Source of the DNA: an uncultured Treponema sp.
Lineage (GTDB): Bacteria; Spirochaetota; Spirochaetia; Treponematales; Treponemataceae
Direction of reading: 5' to 3'
Assembly (NCBI GenBank): GCA_905373565.1
Contig: CAJPTT010000204.1
Span: 1-5,098, forward strand
DNA length: 5,098 bases
The notes below the pieces were generated by a model that made no database searches, was not told where the DNA came from, and saw nothing but the letters and a program-made list of their open reading frames with translations. The position numbers were made by a program, and so were the translations under genes. Below are positions 1 to 5,098 of this stretch, one piece after another (the stretch's first letter is position 1; every line of letters starts with the position of its first letter).

Positions 1-1122
1 GCTATTAGCGGCAGCGGTACGGTAAAGGCTTTTAACGCGGAATCCGCCGTATACAGGGAATATGAAAAACGGCAGCTCAAGGCGGTAAAAACCGGTTATA
101 CACTCGGCATTACCCGTACATTGCAAACGTTTTTTACCGGTTTACTGGACGGTTGGAGCGGAAATATTATTTTCTGGGCAGGCAGTTATTTGATACTGAA
201 AGACCGTTTTACCGTCGGGCAGCTTTTTTCCTTTAATGCGCTGCTGGTGTATTTTACCGGCCCGTTAAAACGCTTATTAACGCTGCAGCCTACTTTGCAG
301 GAAGGAGCCGTGGCTGCAGACCGATTGGGCGAGATTTTTGATATTGCGGAAGAAATACCGCAGGACGGCAAATGGATTACCCCTGCCTCATATCACGGCT
401 TTATTACTGCCGAAAATATCACATTCCGGTACGGGACGCGCCGTCCTGTTTTGAATGGGGTGAGTTTTACCGTCAATGCCGGAGAGCGGGTTGCCTTTGT
501 CGGCGCATCAGGCTGCGGTAAAACAACGCTCATAAAGCTCTTATTAAAATTTTACAGCCCCGAATCAGGTAGTCTCAGTATCGATCGATATAATATATGC
601 GATATTGATACAAAACACCTGCGCACGCATATCGGCTACGTTCCGCAGGAAGTATTTTTGTTTTCCGGCACTATTGCGGAAAATATTGCGCTGCATAAAC
701 CGGAAGCGTCATTAGAAGAAATTATCGAAGCGTCCATACAAACAGGGGTGCACTCCTTTGTTGAACAGCTGCCAGCCCGCTATAATACCGTACTGTCGGA
801 GCGGGGCATGAGTCTTTCAGGCGGAGAGCGGCAGCGGATTGCGCTTGCACGGGCATTATTGAGTAAACCCGATATACTGATTTTTGATGAAGCCACAAGC
901 AGCCTTGATACGCTTTCGGAGCGTCATATCCATCAAGTATTGGAATCTCTCAAAGATAAAAAACGCACCACCATAATGATTGCCCACCGGCTCAGTACCG
1001 TTGTCCATTGCGACCGCATTTTTGTGATGGATAAGGGGCTGATTGCCGAATCCGGCACGCATACGGAGCTGTTAGAACGCGGCGGTTTATACTATCGTTT
1101 GTGGAACGGAGAGACGGTATGA
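1..1122 (+). CDS. ABC exporter, C-terminal half (probable peptidase-containing bacteriocin/peptide exporter); 5' end outside window
   Basis: Inner-membrane ATP-driven exporter of a type I secretion system. The frame is open from base 1, giving 373 visible residues. Full-length C39-peptidase exporters are usually about 700 residues, so roughly half is missing upstream. Visible are the end of the transmembrane domain (membrane segments about residues 51-67 and 69-88) and a complete nucleotide-binding domain: A-loop Tyr144, Walker A GASGCGKT (168-175), Q-loop Gln216, signature LSGGERQ (272-278), Walker B DILIFDE (291-297), D-loop SSLD, H-loop His329. The stretch FNALLVYFTGPL (79-90), followed by LQPTLQE (95-101) and VAADRLGEI (104-112), matches what I remember as conserved in peptidase-containing bacteriocin exporters. 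That points to double-glycine leader peptides as cargo, but the peptidase domain itself is not seen. The stop overlaps the adaptor gene's start (ATGA), so the two are one operon. An HlyB/PrtD-like exporter without an active peptidase is the alternative. Confidence 0.93.
   Translation, partial: AISGSGTVKAFNAESAVYREYEKRQLKAVKTGYTLGITRTLQTFFTGLLDGWSGNIIFWAGSYLILKDRFTVGQLFSFNALLVYFTGPLKRLLTLQPTLQEGAVAADRLGEIFDIAEEIPQDGKWITPASYHGFITAENITFRYGTRRPVLNGVSFTVNAGERVAFVGASGCGKTTLIKLLLKFYSPESGSLSIDRYNICDIDTKHLRTHIGYVPQEVFLFSGTIAENIALHKPEASLEEIIEASIQTGVHSFVEQLPARYNTVLSERGMSLSGGERQRIALARALLSKPDILIFDEATSSLDTLSERHIHQVLESLKDKKRTTIMIAHRLSTVVHCDRIFVMDKGLIAESGTHTELLERGGLYYRLWNGETV
1108..1113 (+). promoter_or_regulatory. 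Ribosome binding site that fixes the adaptor start
   Basis: GGAGAG lies 5 nt before the ATG at 1119, inside the end of the exporter gene. It supports 1119 as the start over the in-frame GTG at 1101, which would add six residues and lies upstream of this site. Confidence 0.75.
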
Positions 1123-2261
1123 CGCTGCATAGTCTTGAAGATATCAATTATTCAAGCGAATTTTTTTTGCGGAAGCCTCCTGCAGCGTACCGGTATTTTA
1201 TCTTTATTATAAGCGGACTCTTCATCGCTGCGGTAGTGTGGGCGGCCGTTTTTGAAATGGACATCGCGGTAAAGGCTGATGCGATACTAACGCAGTCGGT
1301 CAATATTTCAGTCGGGAAAATCGGACGTACCGGCGTTATTGACGGCGTGTATTTTACTCCGAATACTGCTGTCAAAAAAGACAGCGTTCTTCTCAGCATT
1401 GAAAGTACATCGATTCAACTTGATAAAACCATCACAGAGAATGCATTGCAGCGTCAAAAACAAGAACTTGATACGCTGCTTCTATATGAAAAAGCAATCC
1501 TTACCGATGCCAATACGGTACCGCGGCAGGAATCTATTGCCTATGCAAAAGCAGCGGTCTATTTTGCTGAAAAAGAAAAAGCCCGCATCCTTTACGAACA
1601 GGCAAAAGATGTTTTTTTACGGCAAAAAGCCATGCCGGAGCAGATGCGTACCGAGCAAACGCTGAACAAGCTGCATGATGAATATAAAATAGCGGAGTTA
1701 CAGTATACTTCTTTCCGCGAAAAGGAATTGCTTGCAGTACACACTCAAAAAAATACCTTACAAATACAGATTGAAAATCTGGAAAAAAAACAGGCTGAGC
1801 TTGAACAACAACTTACAGCAGGGACACTTATAGCACCCATCAGCGGCATTGCGGAACCGCTTAAAAAATTTAATATCGGTGATACCGTATTTGCAGGTGA
1901 TACGCTCGTACGGATTGTGCCTGATGCCGCTGCTCAGCTCAAGGCAGAATTATCCATCAGTAATAAAGATATTGCAGAAATACGAATCGGTATGCCGATT
2001 ACTCTAAAATTTGCAGCGTTACCGCCTGCCGAATACGGATTGGTGCAGGGGACTATTACCTCAATATCGGCAGATGCGCTGCTTTTACCGAATGCACCAA
2101 CGTTTTTTACTGCAGAAGCCGTATTGGAAAAAGATGCAGTAACGTCGAAGCAAGATAAAACAGTTGCATTAAAATCCGGCATGGCAGCCGAGGCAAAAAT
2201 TATCACTGCCCGTAAACGGATTTTAACGGTTATCTTGGAAAAACTTGACTTTATTTCATAA
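1119..2261 (+). CDS. HlyD-family periplasmic adaptor (membrane fusion protein) of type I secretion
   Basis: Links the inner-membrane ABC exporter to the outer-membrane channel across the periplasm. It has 380 residues from the ATG at 1119, chosen for its ATGA overlap with the exporter and the GGAGAG before it. The order fits the family: short cytoplasmic N-terminus; one membrane segment (about 26-45); first lipoyl/barrel half (about 50-95, with the typical GVYFTPNTAVKKDSVLLSIE-like turn); a charged coiled-coil hairpin (about 100-235, rich in Lys, Glu and Gln); the second lipoyl half with LIAPISG (237-243) and GDTVFAGDTLVRIVP (254-268); a beta-barrel domain (about 273-362); and a GMAAEAKI segment (354-361) followed by a basic, then hydrophobic, tail, as in HlyD. 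It has no signal peptide; the membrane segment is a type II anchor. Its stop shares one base with the next start. Assignment to type I export, rather than RND efflux, rests on the N-terminal anchor, the tail and the adjacent exporter. Confidence 0.93.
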   Translation: MTLHSLEDINYSSEFFLRKPPAAYRYFIFIISGLFIAAVVWAAVFEMDIAVKADAILTQSVNISVGKIGRTGVIDGVYFTPNTAVKKDSVLLSIESTSIQLDKTITENALQRQKQELDTLLLYEKAILTDANTVPRQESIAYAKAAVYFAEKEKARILYEQAKDVFLRQKAMPEQMRTEQTLNKLHDEYKIAELQYTSFREKELLAVHTQKNTLQIQIENLEKKQAELEQQLTAGTLIAPISGIAEPLKKFNIGDTVFAGDTLVRIVPDAAAQLKAELSISNKDIAEIRIGMPITLKFAALPPAEYGLVQGTITSISADALLLPNAPTFFTAEAVLEKDAVTSKQDKTVALKSGMAAEAKIITARKRILTVILEKLDFIS

Positions 2262-3715
2262 TGTATAAACGGTATGCGATGAAAAAAAGAAGTTTGTTGT
2301 GCAGCTTTTTAGTATGTATCATTCTCCCTATGGTATGTGCCGGTGCAGAATCCGTACAGACGGAGCCAATACAATGGAAGTCTTTTTTTAGCGGCGCATG
2401 GGAGCACAGTATGCGTGCAAAAGAAAAACAAATAGAGCTGCAATCGTATAAATTAGAAGCTGACACCATAAAAAACAATTTGTATCCGCAAATTACGTTT
2501 GATATACCGGAAATTATCGGATGGAAACGAGTGAATGTCTCTCCTTTTTGGGCGCATATTCCTGCCCTTACTAATACGCGGTACCTTAATGCACTACAAG
2601 GAATCTATGGTCTGAATATTACACAAAAACTGCCATCAGGAGGTTCTCTTACGGTAACGGGATCACTGCAGAGCGAATATCTGTTGCAAGCTGAATTGTT
2701 TCGGCATACTCCGCAGTTCAGCCTTTTATACCGTCAGCCGCTTACCCGCGGTATTGCCGCTTTTTCTGCGGAAACGCGGGCAGTTCAAACTCGTTTTGAA
2801 ATCTTCCAAACAATGCATAAGCAAGCATATAACCAATTCATGAAAATACTGCTTGAAGGGATCGCTGAACTTGATACGATGCGGGCGCATACCGAATATT
2901 ACCGGCTCAATGCAGCATATCATACTGCAAAATATGATGAGATAGAGAAGAAGCGGCATACTGGGAATGCTGCTGCGCTGGAAGCGCTTGACGCAAAGCG
3001 GAATATGCTCAAGGCGCAGCAGGAGTATGAACTGAATCGCTCTGACTTTATGCTGAAAGAAAAAGCCTTTTCCGTCCGGTATGGAGATTCTGCGCTTGTT
3101 CTGCACGAAACCGATAAAAGAAACTTAGCTGATTTTTTACGCTGTACCGATACGCGGGATAATTATGAAGCGCAGCTTCTTACCGAAAAAAAACAGCTGC
3201 TTGACGCTGAGCTGCTTTCTGCAAAAAAGGATGAAGCTCCGCAGCTTTTAGTAAAATTTTCGGCAGCTCCCGACGAATTAGTATTCCGTTTTTCCCCAGA
3301 TTACCGTACCTCATGGGAATTACTCAACCGCAATACACCGTGGCTTTTCAATGCAAGCATCGGAATTGTATGGTCTCCTGATTATTTTTCACGTGCAGCG
3401 GCAAAAAGCGAATTACTTAAAAACCGCAGTTCCTTAATCGATTTACAACTTCGTGAATTACACGAGCAACGGCAGCATGAAACACTGTTATTATGTGAAA
3501 AAATTGCTTCATTGGAACAAGCGTATTGCCTGATGCAGCAATACACTGACAAACAATCCTTGCTTCTTAAAGAATACCGTCGGTTATATGAAGAACATAG
3601 CATTACCGAAAGCGCTTATGAACAAATAAACGCTGAGTATGCGTTACAAATCTATCTACAAACACAAACATTCTGGCAGCTTATTGCTGCAAAAGCCGAA
3701 TACTTGTTTTCATAG
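2261..3715 (+). CDS. TolC-type outer membrane channel protein
   Basis: Outer-membrane exit duct for the exporter and adaptor encoded just upstream. It has 484 residues from the ATG at 2261, which overlaps the adaptor stop as TAATG; an in-frame ATG at 2279 would remove six residues. Neither start has a clear Shine-Dalgarno, so coupled translation is likely. A signal peptide is evident: basic MYKRYAMKKR, a hydrophobic core (11-25) and a probable signal peptidase I site AGA|E after residue 29. The two-repeat TolC plan can be followed. Repeat 1 has a helix (about 38-73), a beta pair (about 116-162, with the conserved-looking QPLTRG at 159-164) and a long helical hairpin (about 166-272). Repeat 2 has a helix (about 300-322), a beta pair (about 327-375, ending GIVWSPDYFSR) and a helical hairpin (about 377-480). 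The length is normal for the family. Low overall identity is usual for such channels, so the call rests on architecture and neighbours. There is no good lipobox. Confidence 0.88.
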   Translation: MYKRYAMKKRSLLCSFLVCIILPMVCAGAESVQTEPIQWKSFFSGAWEHSMRAKEKQIELQSYKLEADTIKNNLYPQITFDIPEIIGWKRVNVSPFWAHIPALTNTRYLNALQGIYGLNITQKLPSGGSLTVTGSLQSEYLLQAELFRHTPQFSLLYRQPLTRGIAAFSAETRAVQTRFEIFQTMHKQAYNQFMKILLEGIAELDTMRAHTEYYRLNAAYHTAKYDEIEKKRHTGNAAALEALDAKRNMLKAQQEYELNRSDFMLKEKAFSVRYGDSALVLHETDKRNLADFLRCTDTRDNYEAQLLTEKKQLLDAELLSAKKDEAPQLLVKFSAAPDELVFRFSPDYRTSWELLNRNTPWLFNASIGIVWSPDYFSRAAAKSELLKNRSSLIDLQLRELHEQRQHETLLLCEKIASLEQAYCLMQQYTDKQSLLLKEYRRLYEEHSITESAYEQINAEYALQIYLQTQTFWQLIAAKAEYLFS

Positions 3716-3748
3716 ATAGGGCGCTCGCCTGCTTGAACACAGAAACAA

Positions 3749-3782
3749 AACCGGTTGGCACAATATATTGGGTAAAAATTTT
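3749..3782. repeat. Cluster of three short palindromes upstream of the permease promoter
   Basis: Within 34 bp there are three perfect palindromes: AACCGGTT (3749-3756), CAATATATTG (3761-3770) and AAAATTTT (3775-3782). They lie upstream of the -10 at 3809. AACCGGTT has the central CG and AAnCGnTT core seen in many LacI-family operators, so it could be a regulator site for the sugar transporter. Palindromes of 8-10 bp also arise by chance in AT-rich gaps. None is followed by a U-tract in a way that makes a terminator. Confidence 0.35.
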
Positions 3783-3785
3783 CCT

Positions 3786-3814
3786 ATGCAAAAGATAGAA
3801 ACCTATGATATAAT
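3786..3814 (+). promoter_or_regulatory. Extended -10 promoter for the sugar permease operon
   Basis: A consensus -10, TATAAT (3809-3814), is preceded by TG one base away (3806-3807), giving an extended -10 element. The hexamer 17 bp upstream, ATGCAA (3786-3791), matches TTGACA at only 3 of 6 positions, which is usual for extended -10 promoters. The start of transcription would fall near 3821, about 26 nt before the ATG at 3847. The site separates the permease genes from the export operon, which ends at 3715. Confidence 0.65.
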
Positions 3815-3815
3815 G

Positions 3816-3841
3816 TTAAGCACGAAAATTAAGCACGAGAG
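3816..3841 (+). repeat. Imperfect 13-bp tandem duplication across the transcription start and leader
   Basis: TTAAGCACGA occurs at 3816-3825 and again at 3829-3838, exactly 13 bp apart. As 13-bp units (3816-3828 and 3829-3841) the copies match at 11 of 13 positions, differing only in the tail. The first copy covers the predicted transcription start; the second runs into the ribosome binding site. It may be a slippage duplication or a direct-repeat operator. Confidence 0.7.
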
Positions 3842-3843
3842 GG
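3837..3843 (+). promoter_or_regulatory. Ribosome binding site of the first sugar permease
   Basis: GAGAGGG lies 3 nt before the ATG at 3847 (about 5 nt from the GAGAG core), supporting that start. It overlaps the last part of the 13-bp tandem duplication. Confidence 0.65.
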
Positions 3844-3846
3844 AAA

Positions 3847-4785
3847 ATGTCTATAAAAAAGAAAAAATGGTCGAATGATGATACGGAACTGACATTACTC
3901 GCATTGCCGAGTATCTTGTGGTATGTGCTGTTCTGCTTTTTACCGATGTTCGGCATTATTATTGCGTTTAAAACATATCGCGTTCAGGCCGGTAAAAGCT
4001 TTGTATACAGCTTGCTGGCCAGTCCGAACGCGGGATTTAAAAATTTTGAATTTATCCTTAAAGCGAATAAGCTTGCCATTCTTCTTCGTAATACGCTTTT
4101 ATATAACATCGTTTTTATCGTCCTCGGCATCGTTATTCCCGTAACGCTTGCTATTATGATTAACGAACTCCACAGCCGATGGAAGTCGAAGACGTATCAG
4201 ACGATGATGTTTTTTCCTTTCTTTATGTCGTGGGTTATTGTCAGCTATATCGTTTACGTGTTCTTAAATGCCGACAACGGTATTTTAAATAGAATGATCA
4301 CCGCAAGGGGCGGGGAAGCGATTAACTGGTATGCGGAACCTAAGTATTGGCCGCTTATCCTGATCCTTACCAGCTTGTGGAAAAGCAGCGGATACGGGAT
4401 GATTGTCTATTTGGCGCAAATAACCGGTATCGATAAGAGTTTTTACGAAGCTGCTGCGATTGACGGAGCGAACAAATTCCAGCAGATATGGTATATTACG
4501 CTGCCGGCGCTCAGGCCGATTATTATGGTCATGTTTATTCTCAGTGTCGGAAAGATATTTTATACGGATTTCGGTTTGTTTTATCAAGTTACCCAGCAAA
4601 TTCCGGGCAGTTTGGCGGATACGGTTTCTACACTGGATACGTATGTGTATCAAGCGTTGCGGACGGGCGCACCTATCGGAATGATATCGGCAGTTACCGC
4701 GATGCAGTCGGTGGCGTGTTGTATCACGATTTTGCTTGCAAATTGGCTGATAAAAAAGATCGAGCCGGAAAATTCATTGATTTAA
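3847..4785 (+). CDS. Carbohydrate ABC importer permease, LplB/MalF type
   Basis: Inner-membrane subunit of a binding-protein-dependent (oligo- or polysaccharide) sugar importer. It has 312 residues, the usual length for LplB-type permeases. After a basic, hydrophilic N-terminus (1-15) there are about six membrane segments: near 16-41, 82-106, 118-140, 167-190, 222-240 and 277-300. FLPMFGIIIAFK (31-42) is the typical LplB first-helix signature. The cytoplasmic EAA loop that docks on the ATPase is complete at 201-220: EAA, Gly207 and the ILP-like end ITLP (217-220). The C-terminus ends in basic and acidic residues after NWLIKKIE. It has its own promoter and ribosome binding site upstream. A second permease follows after 25 bp; no ATPase or binding protein lies in the window. 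Related systems often borrow a shared MsmX-like ATPase. The sugar cannot be told from the sequence. From memory the closest relatives are in Firmicutes and treponemes. Confidence 0.93.
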   Translation: MSIKKKKWSNDDTELTLLALPSILWYVLFCFLPMFGIIIAFKTYRVQAGKSFVYSLLASPNAGFKNFEFILKANKLAILLRNTLLYNIVFIVLGIVIPVTLAIMINELHSRWKSKTYQTMMFFPFFMSWVIVSYIVYVFLNADNGILNRMITARGGEAINWYAEPKYWPLILILTSLWKSSGYGMIVYLAQITGIDKSFYEAAAIDGANKFQQIWYITLPALRPIIMVMFILSVGKIFYTDFGLFYQVTQQIPGSLADTVSTLDTYVYQALRTGAPIGMISAVTAMQSVACCITILLANWLIKKIEPENSLI

Positions 4786-4796
4786 CGGTACGCGGC

Positions 4797-4801
4797 GGGA
4801 G
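4797..4801 (+). promoter_or_regulatory. Ribosome binding site of the second permease
   Basis: GGGAG lies 9 nt before the ATG at 4811, a normal distance. It favours 4811 over the in-frame ATG at 4829, where the site would be too far away and only a short AGG directly abuts the codon. Confidence 0.6.
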
Positions 4802-4810
4802 AATAAGCGT

Positions 4811-5098
4811 ATGTATAAACGGAATAGGATGCGTAATGTTCAAAGGATATGGCAGCTTTATATTTTGTTGCTTCCGGCTCTTGTCGGGTTGCTGCTGTTT
4901 TCTTACGGCCCGATGTACGGTATTGTGCTTGCCTTTAAAGAATATAACCCGCTTTCCGGCATCATCGGAAGCCCGTGGGTGGGCATGAAGCATTTTAACC
5001 GCTTTTTCCGCTCTCCTTTTTTTAGTCAAATTATATGGAATACCTTATATCTTAGTTTATACGGCTTATTTATCGGTTTTCCGCTGCCGGTTCTGCTG
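4811..5098 (+). CDS. Second sugar ABC importer permease, LplB-type, N-terminal part; 3' end outside window
   Basis: The frame is open from ATG 4811 to the last base, giving exactly 96 codons and no stop; the gene is cut by the window edge. It encodes a membrane subunit of a carbohydrate importer. The start is basic (MYKRNRMRNVQR), followed by a first membrane helix (about 16-41) with LLLPALVG and YGPMYGIVLAFKEYNP, then SPWVGMKHFNRFF and a second helix that begins after the WNTLYLS segment. These are hallmarks of LplB-type (MalF-like) permeases, which align with the same region of the upstream gene (FLPMFGIIIAFK). They do not resemble LplC/MalG-type permeases, the usual partner. The 25-bp spacing and lack of a promoter between them say it is co-transcribed with the 3847 gene. 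Whether it pairs with that permease or begins a second transporter cannot be decided here. The EAA loop is beyond the edge. Confidence 0.9.
   Translation, partial: MYKRNRMRNVQRIWQLYILLLPALVGLLLFSYGPMYGIVLAFKEYNPLSGIIGSPWVGMKHFNRFFRSPFFSQIIWNTLYLSLYGLFIGFPLPVLL

Noticed and set aside
579..594. 12-bp palindrome TATCGATCGATA overlapping a TATAAT inside the exporter gene
   Set aside because: It codes for ordinary nucleotide-binding-domain residues between Walker A and the Q-loop, with no gene start downstream that would need a promoter; probably incidental.
2324..2347. Possible lipoprotein signal in the channel protein around Cys26
   Set aside because: The residues before the cysteine (Pro-Met-Val) do not make a lipobox even by loose spirochaete rules, and an AGA signal peptidase I site follows at once.
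2726..3106. A 126-codon open frame on the - strand inside the channel gene
   Set aside because: It is fully antisense to the TolC-type helical hairpin, with no domain or ribosome binding site; a shadow frame.
3720..3729. GGCG/CGCC inverted repeat after the channel gene as an intrinsic terminator
   Set aside because: Full pairing leaves a two-base loop, the stem is only three to four pairs, and no T-run follows.
3755..3760. TTGGCA as a -35 element
   Set aside because: It matches TTGACA at five of six positions, but no acceptable -10 lies 16-18 bp downstream, and TATAAT at 3809 is 48 bp away.
3786..3878. A 30-codon + strand ORF (ATG 3786 to TGA 3876-3878) in the gap
   Set aside because: Its start lies upstream of the predicted transcription start and its body contains the -10 element; there is no ribosome binding site and no double-glycine leader, so it is unlikely to be the missing cargo.
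4488..4988. A 166-codon + strand open frame spanning the junction of the two permeases
   Set aside because: It lies out of frame over the EAA loop and C-terminus of the first permease and the start of the second, both of which have clear family motifs and ribosome binding sites. Its own translation has no recognisable domain.
4724..5029. A 101-codon open frame on the - strand
   Set aside because: It is antisense to both permeases, and its product is a low-complexity basic sequence with no motif; a shadow frame.

Overview
The window looks like chromosomal DNA of a diderm anaerobic bacterium, most likely a spirochaete of the Treponema group. The reasons are a TolC-type outer membrane channel (so two membranes), GC content that looks to be in the middle 40s by eye (not computed), and an LplB-type sugar permease pair of the kind common in treponemes and Firmicutes. 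The genus is an inference from remembered family resemblance, not from a search. All genes read on the + strand and are tightly packed.

Region 1 (1-3715) is a complete type I export cassette apart from its 5' end. It holds the C-terminal half of an ABC exporter (1-1122), an HlyD-type periplasmic adaptor (1119-2261) and a TolC-type outer membrane channel (2261-3715). The exporter and adaptor genes overlap by an ATGA, and the adaptor and channel genes overlap by a TAATG, so translation is probably coupled. The exporter's last transmembrane stretch resembles the peptidase-containing (C39) bacteriocin/double-glycine peptide exporters, so the likely cargo is a small leader-bearing peptide. No cargo gene is visible here, and the peptidase end, if present, lies upstream of the window.

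Region 2 (3716-3846) is a 131-bp gap. I see no convincing intrinsic terminator. There is a good extended -10 promoter (TGATATAAT, 3806-3814), three short palindromes upstream of it, and an imperfect 13-bp tandem duplication spanning the predicted transcription start and leader, followed by a ribosome binding site.

Region 3 (3847-5098) starts a carbohydrate ABC importer operon. It has one complete LplB/MalF-type permease (3847-4785) and, 25 bp later, the first 96 codons of a second permease (4811-5098) that runs off the window. The second permease also looks LplB-type rather than the LplC/MalG-type partner normally expected. This is the most unusual point of gene content. Otherwise the window consists of recognisable transport families, and I do not see evidence for a wholly new system.
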